This document shows positions 31,495-43,993 of a DNA stretch of 64,000 nt, one piece after another (position 1 is the first letter of the stretch; the number at the start of each line of letters is the position of its first letter). The stretch is from positions 27,762,090 through 27,826,089 of the forward strand of contig NC_053153.1 of NCBI RefSeq assembly GCF_016808335.1, written 5' to 3'. The DNA comes from Panicum virgatum (Eukaryota > Streptophyta > Magnoliopsida > Poales > Poaceae). A program made the translations under genes and the position numbers. The notes under the pieces were generated by a model. That model saw nothing but the letters and a program-made list of their open reading frames with translations. It made no database searches and had not been told where the DNA came from.

Positions 31495-34473
31495 ATGTTG
31501 TCGCTCCCTCACGGCGGGCGGTCGCACACGCCGCCGCACCGCCGCCGTCCATCGCCCTCGCCTACACCGCGCTGCGGCCGCCGTCCGCCGGAAGTGATCA
31601 ACCGGCGCACCGTCAAGGAGGTCGGCGCATCGGTGCAATACCCGATGCTCACCCATTCCAATTACCAGGAATGGGTCATGCTCATGCAGGTGAACATGGA
31701 GGCTCAAGGCATCTGGTATGCGATCGAGCCGGAGGAGGACGACATCGTTGAGTACCGGGATGACCGCCTGGCGATGGCGGCCATCCTGCGCTCCGTTCCA
31801 CCGGAGATGCTGCCCGCACTTCGCGGCAAGCGCACTGCGCAAGCTGCGTGGGAGGCGGTGAAGATGATCCGCGTCGGCGTGCAGCGCGTTCGGGAGTCCA
31901 AAGCCCAGCAGCTCCGACGAGAGTTCGCGGCGTTGGTGTGGAAGGACGGCGACACGGTGGAAGACTTCGCCGTGCGCCTCACCGGACTCGCCAACAACCT
32001 GCGCATCCTCAGCGACAACATCACGGAGGTGGAGGTGGTGCGCAAGATGCTCGAGGTTATCCCCGAGCATCTCTCCAAGGTGGCGATCTCCATCGAGACC
32101 CTCCTTGACCTCAACACCATCTCCGTCGAGGAGGTCACTGGTCGTCTGCGCACCGTGGAGCAGCGCCGCAAGTCACCGCCTGTCGTCAACAGCCAGGGCC
32201 GTCTTCTCCTCTGTGAAGAGGACTGGCTGGCCAAGTTGAAGATCCACGAGGAGGAAAGCAACAAGGGCGGCAGCAGTTCCACTGGCAAGAAACGCGTGGG
32301 CAAGCCGCGTGGGCGTGGTCGTGGCAACGGCGGCGGTATGCGAGATAGCGAAGCGCCGACGGGAGATGGGCCGAGCCTTGCCAAGAAGAGCGACAAGTGC
32401 GGCTAGTGTGGTAAGAAAGGCCACTGGGCCAAGGAATGCAGGTCCAGGAAGAGGGCGGAGGCCCTTTTGGCCCAAGAAGGAGGTGCAGACGACAACGAGC
32501 CGGTCCTACTGCTGGCGAACGCATCCGTCTCCCTCACCACGACGCCATCGCCCACTCAGAGTGCCGCCGCCACTGAACACCGCCCTTCTGCCCATCGTGG
32601 AAGCCAAGGTGTTCAGTTCAATGAAAAAAAGGACCGCGACGACTCCCTGTGGCACATGGACACTGGAGCCACAAACCACATGTCTGGGTGCCGCAACGCC
32701 TTCACCAGCATCGACAAGCGGATCCACAGAACCATGCGATTTGGCGACGGGTCAGGGGTCTCCATTGAGGGGGTCGGTACCGTGGAGTTCCAGGCCAAGA
32801 ACGGTGAGCATACGCCGCTCACCGGGGTCTACTTCATCCCAAGACTCACCACCAATATCACGAGTCTCGGGCAGCTCGATGAGGGACATTGCGACGTCCA
32901 CATCAATGAAGGAGTGCTCCGGATCCGCGACGAACATCGTCGCCTGCTCGCCAGGATGAAGCGATTAGGCAATCGCCTCTACCTCCTACGCATCTTGCTT
33001 GCACGCCCGCTCTACTTGGCCGCGTGCTGGGACGATGGCGCGTGGCTATGGCATGAGCGCTTTGGACATCTTCATTTCGATGCGCTGCGCAAGCTCGCAC
33101 AGAAGGACATGGTGGAAGGGCTACCAATCCTCGAGCACGTCCACCAGCTCTGCGGCGACTGTGTCACCACCAAGCTGAAGCGGAGGATATTCCCGGACCG
33201 CGCCAAGCGCCGTGCAAAGGGACTCTTGGATTTAGTCCATGGAGACCTATGTGGGCCGATCACACCGACGACGCCTGGCGGTAAAAGCTACTTTTTGCTT
33301 CTCGTGGATGACAGGAGTCGATACATGTGGGTAGAGCTTCTCTCTGCCAAGAGCGACACCCTGGCGGCCGTGCACAAGTTCCAGGCGAAGGTGGAGGTGG
33401 AAATCGGACGCCGGCTGCGTGTTCTTCGCACCGACCATGGGGGTGAATTCACTTCCGTGGAGTTAGAGCAGTACTGCGCGGACCGCGGCGTACATCGTCA
33501 ACACTCGGCGCCCTATTCCCCTCAACAGAACGGGGTGGTGGAGCGGAGGAACCAGTCCGTGGTCACCATGGCACGGAGCTTGCTGAAGGGCTGCAAAGTG
33601 CCGGCCATCTTCTGGGGAGAAGCAGTCGCGGCTGTTGTCTTCCTTCTCAACCGGGCGCCCACGAAGAGCCTCGACGGCATGACTCCATTCCAGGCATGGT
33701 ACGGCCACAAGCTTGACGTGAGCTTCCTCCGCATCTTCGGCTGCCGCGCGTTCGTTAAGGTGTCCAAGCCGCACCAGAAGAAGCTCGACGACTGTGCACT
33801 GCATGTTGTCTTTATCGGCTACGAGCAGGGGTCAAAGGCCTGGCGCTTCTTCGACTCTGCATCAAACCGAGCCATCGTCTCCCGAGATGTTGTGTTTGAA
33901 GAGAACACGCCTTGGGACTGAAGCGCAGTGGAGAACGTCGACACGCCGGAGGGCTACACCGAGTTCGTCATCGAGCACGTTGCGGATGAGCAGGAACCTG
34001 TTGACATCGGGGCGTCTGCACACAATGCTCCTGGTGCTAGCCCAAGTCCTGCGCACGGGGGTGTGACTCCGGGCACGCCGCCGCCGCAGCCCATCTTCGT
34101 CACGCCACTGCCGGATGCAGACGACTTCCTCGACTCCGACAACGACATCACACCACGGTTTCGTGTCGTGGACAACGTCCTCGGCCAGGCCTCACCGCCT
34201 GGACTCGCGCCACGCAACCTCGACGCCGAGCTGTACCTACAGGTTGGTGAGGAGCCCGGGTCTTTTGCTGAGGCGGAGCAACACGAGTCGTGGCGCCGGT
34301 CCATGGTCGACGAGATGGATGCCATCGTAAGCAACAAGACATGGCGCCTCCAGCCCCTTCCAGCCGGCCACCGGCCAATTGGTCTGAAGTGGGTATACAA
34401 GGTGAAGAAGAACCCCGCCGGAGAGGTCATCAAACACAAGGCATGCCTCATTGCGAAGGGCTACGTCCAGCAG
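31495..34473 (+). pseudogene. Outer Copia gag-pol, 5' part (gag, protease, integrase, RT start)
   Basis: Gag (31495-32406) has the plant Copia gag core (LTHSNYQEWVMLMQVNMEA). A TAG at 32404-32406 falls inside the zinc knuckle, between CG and CGKKGHWAKEC. Protease follows near 32650 (HMDTGATNHMSG), then the integrase zinc segment and core (33040-33550) with its acidic triad visible in HGDLCGP, RTDHGGEF and NGVVERRN. A TGA at 33919-33921 interrupts the linker. RT begins at about 34240 (W..AM-type start, GLKWVYKVKKNP) and is cut at 34473 by the nested element. The second half is at 46057. Confidence 0.92.
34469..34473. repeat. Target-site duplication AGCAG, left copy
   Basis: AGCAG directly precedes the nested SIRE-like element and is repeated at 46057-46061. 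Taking out the insert and one copy leaves the host RT frame uninterrupted at this point. Confidence 0.95.
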
Positions 34474-36534
34474 TGAGGGACCGAAACTGGCGACCAGAGG
34501 GGTGAATGGGAGCCGATCAAAAAATCTTGCAAACAAAAGTTCGGCCTTTGATCCCGAGTGCGCACCCAACCCTAGAGTCCTAGGTAAAGTGCAGAGTAGC
34601 TATAGAGGAACTACACCGACACAAAATAGCCCTAGGAACAAGTGTGAACAAGCGCGGAAGCAAACACGAGAAAATAGCACAAGAACCAGCATGGTATAAC
34701 TCACCGGTTGATCCGACGCACGGATTTGAACAGCGTCGGTTCAACCGATGAGCAGAGCCGGCAGCAAAGAGAAGCGAGCACCGGTTGATCCGACGTAGAG
34801 ATTAACAAGGCGTCGGTTCAACCGGCGGTGATGCACCAGATGATCCGACAAAAATCAACTCTAATCGTCAGTGTAGTTGTCCAGAGACGCCTCAAAACGT
34901 GCTTAACTAGCACCGGTTAAACCGACGCTACCAAAACCAAAGCACCGGTGCAGTTGTCCAGAGGAGCAGCAAAACGAAACAACCTAAGCACCGGTTTAAC
35001 CGACGTCTAGGAAAAAGTATACGCCGGTTGAACGAGCGAAGCAGCAAGTCTAGTAGTAGCACCGGTTGATCCGATGCATGTAGAGTTTGATGCACCGGTG
35101 CAACCACAGAAAACCCTAAAAACCCAAACACGTGAAAACTCCACTCACCGGTTGATACGACGCAAAAGAATGTAAGCGTCGGTTCAACCGGCGATAACGA
35201 AAAATCCTGCCCAATCAGAACAGGGTTTTTCCAGCCCGCGATCTTTGAAAAACTTGACGATTTGATGATCAAATCAAGTCTAAAGGAGCTCAAATTTTGG
35301 GGAGATGAATATGATGACTTCAAGAACCCATCACCAAAAGATTTCAACGAAAGTCCTCACGGATTGAGAGGAATCAAAAGAAATCTGAGCAAAAGCGGGG
35401 TTTTCTCTAGAATGCAAAAACTTCGATTCGTGGAGACTCGTGATTCCGGGGGTTGTAGCACTAGGCTAGATGGAATAGGATCACTCCAAGGAGTCATGAA
35501 GTCATCAAGAAGTAGCCCATCATCTCGTGCTCAAGAATTGACAAAAGAAAATCGAATTTCAACCAAACAAGATACAAGATGAACGAAATTGAATCGAAGT
35601 CAAAACCCCAAAGGGCACAAGGAGGGAAGGGCGTCTTTCTCATCAAATCTCAGTACAAAATTCTCAACAATCCATACCTTTATTTCCTAGAGAGGAGACG
35701 GAGAGAACCAAGAGGGAGAGAGAGGGTGCCTGGGAAGGGGAGGGCGGCGCCAGGAGAAAGTGGTGGCGTGGTGCTGGTTTTCTGGCGCACCGGAGAGAGA
35801 AAGGAGAGGGTGAGGGGTATTTAAGGTGCACACGCAGGGGTCCAAAATACCCTCGACTCAAACTAGACACTAAAACGCCCGTAGGGGCAAAATCAGAAAT
35901 ATGTACACGATCTCATCCGACGGCGGAGTTTCTTTCTTCGACTCGAAGACTTCAATGCGATGCCGCCATGTCGATGAAGATCCGGTTCGCGGTTTTGAGG
36001 GGTCCGCGAAACCCGGGTAGGTGGCCAGTTTTGAGAAAACCGCTAAAACTCCACGCGCGGGAAGATTCCAGCCTCCACGCCGTGGCCCTAGACGCCGTTC
36101 CCGCCTCAGCCTTCTGACGGCCCTAGACGCCGCCCGACGCCCGTCACCTCCTCGCCCGTAGTGAGGCCCTAGACGTCGTCGACGCCCGTTCCTCCGTCAG
36201 TCCCGAGACCGACGCCCGTGCCTCCACGACTTGGCGTCTTCAACCGCCGTCCGCCTCCTTGGTTTTGTGGCGCAAACCAAGAAACCTGCCTTCCATCACC
36301 GCTTGCGCCCTCGATCCAGGAGTGGACGCCACCGCTATCGCCCGGCACGAGCTCCGGTCCCGGCTGCCCTTCACCGCCGTCCACCGCACGGTCCATCGGC
36401 CACAGCACCTCAACGGCAGCTCTTCGTCGACACTCGACGCCCGTGTACCTGCAACCAAAGACCAAGCGCACGATCACACCGCACGGTTGACAATTCACTC
36501 ATCACAGCCAGGAGAAGGTACTCAACATTCCTCA
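34474..36534 (-). repeat. 3' LTR of the SIRE-like element, 2061 bp
   Basis: Direct repeat of 43994-46056. It carries the CACCGGTT motif array near its element-3' end and an AG-rich tract followed by GC-rich sequence. Confidence 0.95.
34702..35191. repeat. CACCGGTT motif array, left LTR
   Basis: At least six copies of CACCGGTTNANCCGACG-like sequence start at 34702, 34779, 34911, 34989, 35060 and 35146. Reverse-facing CGTCGGTTCAACCGG copies start at 34734, 34811 and 35177. Pairs such as 34702/34734 and 34779/34811 form imperfect inverted repeats about 30 bp apart. Confidence 0.85.
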
Positions 36535-37905
36535 ATCTCCCCCTTGATGAGTGCATTGTCAACACACCACAAACGAACCAAGAGAGAAACAAAAACAGAG
36601 AAGAACAATCGAAGAAGAAGAACTTGAACAAGTGACAAAAGCTCGAAAGAAGCAAGAACAAGTCACTTGACCAAGCAGAGATCGATTCCCTAAGACAAGG
36701 GCAACGGCTCGACGCAATCGATCAAACACAAGCATGACTCCTCAAAGACAGAGGCAAGGCTCGATACAGTCATGCCAGAAGCGAAAAGAAAGCCAGGAGC
36801 TAAAGAAAGCAGAAACTCCATGCATTTCCCCCTTACTAGTGCAACTCTCACCACATGTATGCACTCTCAAAGCCCTGTGCACAACAAGTTTTTGATTCTC
36901 TCAAAAATCAAACAATTAAACTCCCACTTGTTCGATCAACTTCTCCCCCTTGTTGGCACATGCACACATCAAGGCTAAACAGATCTAAAGCTCCCCCTAA
37001 ACAAATGCTATGCGATGAATGCAATGCAGGAGGTGTAAGTGAAAGCATTCAGGGATACAATGATATGAGCCACAACTAGTCACAAGCACGTGTGCATCCA
37101 TAAACAAGACCTGCATCTAGCTCAACAGGATATATCAAATCAGTCTAGAGCTAGGCAAGTTCAGTTTAGGAGAAATAAAACATCACCCTTGATCTAGCAC
37201 TAGCAAGTAGGGAATGAAAAACAGTGCTAATCAAACTCATACAGATGAGCCAAGAACATCCAAAGCATGTTGTAAACATTCAATTTGCAATCAAAATATA
37301 TCAAGCAATTTAATGCTAGGGGTTGAAAGCTTGTCATGCTTTACTTAGCAACGAGGCCAAGCCTATGCCAAAGGCAATTAGAAGATTAAAGCACTCATTT
37401 CAGTCATGCACAGCCTTTCCCGGGTTCTCACAAGTGCAAAGTGAGCCGTCCCGAAAACTCGATCAGTGCGACAAGCAATCCCACCTGGATCTTTCTATTC
37501 CATTTCAAGAACAATTCAAGCAATTTTATCAATTTTAGATCATGCCTAGTATGAATTGCTGAATGAAAGGCTACACTAGCATGAATGATATAGCAAAGTA
37601 TATCAACACGCCCTAACATGCTAGTAGCCAAGACAGGGTGACCATGTTTTCAAATTTTCAAATCAAAATAGCTTAACTCAGATGATGTCATATACATAGT
37701 GGAGCAAGATATTCATGATCACGTTTATAAACTCACACTAGCAAGCACTAGAAGATCAAAGCAATGTATACAAGAATGCTAGTGCAAGTGAGGCAATGCA
37801 AAATGCAGAAATGTACAATGCATATGCACAAACCAACTACCAAACCTAGAAAACAAAGAGAAGGACAAACAAAACCTACAAAGCTAACCAAAGAAAAGTC
37901 AGCGA
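36535..37905 (-). other. Polypurine tract and long 3' non-coding region of the SIRE-like element
   Basis: On the minus strand CAAGGGGGAGAT (36535-36546) abuts the LTR and is the polypurine tract. The remaining 1.36 kb between it and the RNase H stop contains no supported ORF. SIRE elements may carry an envelope-like ORF here; I see none. Confidence 0.7.
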
Positions 37906-40900
37906 TCAAAAGGGGTAACAAACCCCAAGCTCCCCTCGCAAGCGAGCAAAGGTGTCCTGCTCAAGAGGTTTGGTTAGGATATCTGCGGTTTGCCTCTCTG
38001 AAGGGACATGGATCAAATCTATGTGGCCTCTCTCATGATTGTCTCGCAGGAAGTGGAACCGGATATCTATGTGTTTGGTTCTGGAGTATAGGACAGGGTT
38101 CTTTGCAATACTAATAGCGGACATGTTGTCTACAAAGATGGGAACCCTATCAAAACTCAGTCCATAATCCTGTAAGGTTTGTTTCATCCAAAGTATCTGG
38201 GAGCAACAGCTAGCAGCGGCAACATACTCAGCTTCTGTGGAAGAAAGCGCTACGCTAGCCTGCTTGCGAGAGGACCAAGACACCAAAGATGTATCAAGAA
38301 ATTGACAAGTGCCGAATGTTGACTTGCGATCCAACCGACACCCACCGAAATCGGCATCAGGAAAGCCCACCAAAACCAGAGAAGAATCCGCAGAGTACCA
38401 GAGACCAAACTCAGGGGTGAATTTCAGATACCTGAAGATGCGTTTCACCACCTGCCTGTGGGAGGTGCGCGGCGAAGCCTGATACCGCGCACAGAGGCCG
38501 ACGCCAAACTGAATGTCTGGCCGCGTCGCTGTCAGGTACAGGAGAGAGCCGATCATGCTCCTGTACTCCTTCTGGTCCACCGCCTCACCGTCCAAGTCAT
38601 CATCAAGCACCGTCGAAGTGCTGATCGGAGTCGGCTGAGGTGACAAATCACTCATGTCGAACTTCCGCAGCAAGTCCCTGGTGTACTTGGCTTGATGGAC
38701 GAACGTGCCCTGAGCAGTTTGCTTGATCTGCAGCCCGAGGAAGAACTGCAGCTCACCCATCATACTCATCTCAAACTCCCTGGACATCTGCTCAGAAAAC
38801 TTAGAGACAAGAGCGTGAGAAGAGCCACCAAATATAATATCATCCACGTATATCTGAACTAATAGAAAATCAGTGCCAGACCGCATGAGGAACAAAGTTT
38901 TATCCACACATCCCATTTTAAAACCCTAAGCCAGCAAAAATGTTTTCAGTCTATCATACCAAGCTCTAGGAGCCTGTTTCAAACCATAAAGTGCTTTCTG
39001 AAGTTTATAAACACGGTTTGGAAACTTGGGATTTTTGAAACCAGGGGGTTATTTCACATTAACCTCTTCTTCGATAAAACCATTTAAAAAGGCAGATTTC
39101 ATGTCCATTTGGAAAACTTTAAAACCCTTAGAAGCAGCAAATGCAAGAAAAATCCGAATCGCTTCCAAACGAGCAATAGGGGCAAAAGTTTCCTCAAAAT
39201 CAATCCCTTCTTTTTGGCAAAACCCCTGGGCAACAAGACGAGCCTTGTTTCGAACAACCAACCCATCCTCACCCTGCTTGTTTTTGAAAACCCACTTCGT
39301 TCCGATGGGATTACAAGTAGGTGGAGGCTCGACTAAAACCCAAACTTGGTTTCTTTCAAAATTTTCGAGTTCCTCATGCATGACATTGACCCAATTAGAA
39401 TCAGAAAGAGCGTGTCTAATATCTTTGGGCTCAAAATAGGCAACAAACGCTGAATGAGCAAAGCCAGCGATACTTGTTACCTTAGACCGTGTGACTCTCT
39501 CGTTGAGGTCACCTAGCATCTGTTGAGGTGGATGACGACGCTGAATGTGTCGCGGTGCTTCCCTTGTCGAAGTTGCCTCCTCCTCAACCAAAGCTGGTGC
39601 CTCCTCAGGTGCAGCTGGTGAAGACTGAGTCACCTGCTCGACTGGCCCCCGGGAAGTAGACGTAGTAGGATCGGGGCCGTCATCATCGTCCGAGCTCGTG
39701 GCAGAGGCGACTGGGTCCACAGCATGCGTGGTAGCCTCACATCACCCTCCGCAGCTTCTTCCTCCTCATCTTCAAAGATGGAGGTGCCGAGCTCATCCTC
39801 TCCTGCAACTTCAAAGACAGAAGCATTGCACGGTGCAGTCTCGTCGAAAGTGACTTCACAAGTCTCTCTGACGATGTTAGAATCAATAAGCAACACACGG
39901 TATGCTTTGGAATGAGATGCATAACCGAGAAAAATGCCCTCAGACGAGCGAGACTCAAACTTATCAAGATTTCCTCCTTTCAGCACAAAACACCGGCAAC
40001 CGAAAACTCTGAGATGGTCAACACGGGGCTGGCGTCCAAATCGCAACTCATAAGAAGTCTTGTGCATGAAAGCACGCAAAAAAATGTGGTTGGACACATA
40101 ACAAGCGGTATTGACCGCCTCAGCCCAATACTTTCGAGGAGTCCTATGCTCATCGATCATCGTCCTCGCCATCTCAACCAGCATCCGATTCTTCCGTTCT
40201 ACAACTTCATTCTGCTGTGGAGTGTAGGGAGAAGAATACTGGTGTTCAAGCCCTTGATCACTGCACAAGGTGTCAAAACGAGCATTTTTGAATTCTGTGC
40301 CATTATCACTGCGGATCGCCCGCATGGCCTGGGGTAGCTCGTTTTTCAACCTCAAGATCAAGTCTCGAACAAACTCGAAAGCCTCATCCTTGGTTCTCAT
40401 GAAAAACACCCAAGAATAGCGAGAAAAATCGTCCACGATCACAAGAACGTACCACTTCCCACCAACTGACATCACCCTAGAAGGACCAACTGTGTCCATG
40501 TGTAGCAACTCTCTAGGGTGAGTGGTCATCACCTGATTAACAGGCGGATGAGAAGTAGCAATCATCTTCCCATGGCGACACGGATGGCAAACAAGGTCCT
40601 TTTCAAACTTCAATTTGGGCAATCATCGGATTAGGCCAAGTGAGCTAAGTCTAGACAACAAGTCGAAACTCAAATGTCCAAGTCTCCTATGCCACTTCCA
40701 CAGATCGGAAGAAGGACCAGCCAACAAGCAACAAGAAGGGCCAAAAGGAGTTCTAGAGAAATTGACCAAGAAAACTCGGTCACGAGGAACGATCCGGCAA
40801 ACCAGGTCTCCTTTGGAATCCAAAACTCGAGAACAACTCTCCTTGAAGCGAACTTCAAACCCCTCATCAAGAAGTTGCGAAACAGAGAGCAAATTAAAGC

Positions 40901-41180
40901 CAAGATTCGAAACCAAAGCAACCTCTCTCAGGGTGAAGTAATCAGAAACTCTAACAGCGCCAACACCACGTACCTTGCCCTTACCATTATCCCCAAATAT
41001 GATGTATTCTTTGTGGCACGTTGGGGTGAGGCTGGAGAACCATTTGTTATTCCCGGTCATATGGTGCGAACAACCGGAGTCCATGATCCACCTGTTCTCA
41101 AAGTCTCCAACCTGCACATCAGTAGTGAGACAAAGGGTGAGCAAATGTCTCAACACTGGGGTTAGCAAAGTGTAAAGCAA
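37906..41180 (-). pseudogene. SIRE-like pol (protease, integrase, RT, RNase H), disrupted
   Basis: From the right: protease (MDSGCSHHMTG near 41090) and the pre-integrase segment end at a TGA (40623-40625). Integrase follows in the same frame (40622 to about 39740), with HMDTVGPS, RSDNGTEF and NEVVERKN. There is a frame change near 39735. RT begins in 39049-39720 ([21 protein letters not shown]), with a stop at 39049. RT resumes in 37906-38916 with the catalytic YVDD (about 38845), then Copia RNase H and the TKPL-type end. All catalytic motifs are readable but no uninterrupted polyprotein is possible. Confidence 0.88.
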
Positions 41181-43938
41181 ACCAGTGTTGAGCCATTTGC
41201 TCTACAGAAGGGTTAGCAAAATCAGGAAAAGCGTACCCCATGTCCCGTCTACCGCGAGGCTGACGATCACCACCGCGAGGAAAGCGTGGTGCATCGTAAC
41301 CTCCTCCAAAGCCTCGGTCCCGTGGTCCATAGCCATACTGAGGACGACCAGGAGCACAACCGGCAAAGCGACCACCCGCTGGAGCACGGTAACCTCCACC
41401 GTCTCCCTGTCCTCCACCTACACGGCGCGCCCCCAGCATCTTGCCTACCACCACGCCGAGGAGGACCATGCACCCGAGCAGAGTACATGTCCGAGTTACG
41501 TCTCTCCTGCTCACGCCTCACAGCTCGCTTCCTCCTGAAGCAAAACTCTTCCAGGTGACCTTCTCTGTCATAGTACTCGCAGTGGTACCTCACCTCTCTC
41601 TTGGGAGGTGGAGGCCTCGCCTACGGACGGGGAGGAGTAGCCCCCTTCTTTTGGGCAACCTGGGCTGTGGCAGCAGGTAGCGTATCGAGGGGATTCCTCA
41701 GCTCATTAGGCTTTGGAACCCAAACCTGCTTCTGCGGGGGTGCTTTCGATGGTTCTTTAAGCACACCATCCACGGGGTCAACAAGCGAAGGCTGCGTGCT
41801 CGTGCTAGCAGTGTTTAGAGCACTTGGAGCTCTAGCAGCCTTGCCGATCTTACCATATAGCTTGTCAAAGTCTAACTTCGTGTATGTGTAACCGACCCCA
41901 AAACCATCACCACGCTTAAACTGCTTGATCATCATGCCCAACTGTGGCTCACTGCTAGAAACCAAACTCAGAATCGCCCTAAGATATGTGTTCTCATTCT
42001 CCAAGTTGGCTTTCTCTACCGCAAGATTATCCAAATCAGAAATCAAACCAGGGCAAACATAACAATCAATAGGTGGGCTAGACTCCATGACCTTAGTCTT
42101 CCCAAAAGACTTAATCAAGGCGTTCTTCTCATCTAGCTCCGACCTAAGCGTGGGACAAAGCTTACACGCACCAAGCAAAACTGGCCTAGACTTCATCTCC
42201 TCTAGCTCGCACACAACAGTAGCAAATTTAGATTGCAAAGTGGCTAGATCAGATTTAAAGATGGGACACTCATCACATTCAAGCACATCACTAACTATGG
42301 GAGCGTCCTTGACCAGTTCAAGCTCATGCTTGGCCTTGCTAGCTCATGAGACACGTCAGCAAGCGAAGTCTTAGCAACATCTAAGTTCACGACGTTCTCA
42401 TCATGCTTGGCACGGAGAGCAACAAGGTCATTCATGTGAGATATGCAGCCAGCGCACTCATCCTCACCAGATTTCTCTCTAGCGCAAGCCAGCACAGCCC
42501 TAAGCTTTATACGCTCTCTAGCTGCTTCCTTAAGCAGCCTCTTTTGATTGTCGAGAGCGGCGTACAACTCCCTAACCTCTGTATCAAGCAGGTCAATAGT
42601 GGAGTTTACCTCTGAATCACTCTCGGATCTAGGAGAAGAGCCGTCGTGCATCGGTGTAGCATGTCCACTTGGAGATGCACGAGCACCATTGGCCTCACCC
42701 GCCATGGTGCAGAAACCCTTGCGTCGACCAGCCGCCAAGCAAATGCCGATGAAGCCGGTGGCATCCTTGTCCCGCTTCTTCTTCTTCTTGTCGTCATCGT
42801 CAGAGGTCGGTGAAGAAGAGCGGTCGGTGTCGGAGCTCTTGTCGAGGTTGCTGAGCTGCGCCAGGAAAGCCTTCTCCCGCTTCTTGGCCTTGTACTGGAA
42901 GCGCTTCTTGAGCGACTCCTTGTCGAAGCGTCCTCCCTTGTCCCGGTTACGACTGCGGTGCTTGTGGCGCCGACACTTCTTGTTGGAGCCACCCTCGTCG
43001 CGGTCGCGGTGGCGGTAGTAGTCGAAGTTGTTGTTCTGGCCACCGCCAGACTTCTTGGGGCAGTCGGCGATGAAGTGGTTCAGATCGCCGCAGTGGTAGC
43101 ACCCGGGGTTCTTCTTCCTCTGCCTGTTGTGGTTGACACGCTGGAACTTGTTGATGAGGAGGCACAAGTCATCGTCGCCCAGCGTCTCTAACTGCTCGTC
43201 TGTAACAGAAGGCAAAGAGGCAAGAGAAAAGCCAAGAGCAGAGTTAGCGTTAGAGCTCGATCCACCTGGGCCAGTCACAAGAGCGATGCTCTTGGAAGGA
43301 GGGGCACCATTGAGCTTGGCTTGTGTCTGGTTATCCACCTCCGTGGCCTTGAGCTTGCTGAAAAGCTCATTCACGGTCAGAGTCTCATAGCCTGCACACT
43401 CGATGATCGTGTTCACCTTGAGATCCCACACAGAGTAATCAAGTGTGTAGAGCAACTTGAGAGCCTTCTCGTGCTCTGTGTAGTCAAGGGCATCAGCAGA
43501 TCTGTTCGCACTGACTTTGTTCACAATCGATTGAAACCGACTGAACATGTCGCCAATGCTCTCACCCGGCCCCTGTGTGAAGTTATCATATTCACACCGG
43601 TGAGTCTCGAACAATCTAGCCTTCACTTGAGGTGTGCCCTCGTGGTAGTTCTCAAGGCACGTTCAAACTTTGTGGGCTTCCTGAAAACCCTGAACGCGTG
43701 AGAACTCCGCATGAGAAACGCCAGCGAACAAGGCATTGATAGCCTTGGCGTTCGCCTCGTGCTCAGACACCTGAAGAGGAGAAGTCCGAATGGCAAACAC
43801 CTCGTACGCCTGGTTCTTGGTGATATCCCAGACCTCGGCTCCAATGCTTTGCAAGAAGGCACGCATGCGAACCTTCCAATAAGCATAGTCCTCGCCGGAA
43901 AACACTGGGATCTTACTAAGACTCGCCATAGTCGCCAT
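41181..43938 (-). pseudogene. SIRE-like gag with zinc knuckle and coiled-coil extension, disrupted
   Basis: Gag starts at 43938 (MATMASLSKIPVFSGEDYAYW), changes frame near 43640, and continues 43626-42295 with the dimerisation core and CCHC knuckle (CYHCGDLNHFIADC near 43090). A Lys/Asp/Ser-rich region follows. A heptad-like extension with CxxC pairs runs through 42286-41621 after another break. A second cysteine motif near 41585 has Tyr where the second Cys is expected (HCEYYDREGHLEEFC). Arg/Gly-rich sequence then leads to protease. The extended coiled-coil gag is characteristic of SIRE. Confidence 0.82.
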
Positions 43939-43979
43939 GTGGTTTTCGAACCGGTTAAGGTATTGAAAACCTCAACCAA

Positions 43980-43991
43980 GCTTTGATACCA
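43980..43991 (-). other. Primer binding site of the SIRE-like element
   Basis: The minus strand reads TGGTATCAAAGC two bases after the LTR end. It differs by one base from the Tekay and outer Copia primer sites. Confidence 0.88.
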
Positions 43992-43993
43992 AT

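Noticed and set aside
37323..38114. Small + strand ORFs in the 3' region of the SIRE-like element as a possible envelope-like gene
   Set aside because: They are on the wrong strand for the element, short, and the second overlaps the antisense of RNase H.
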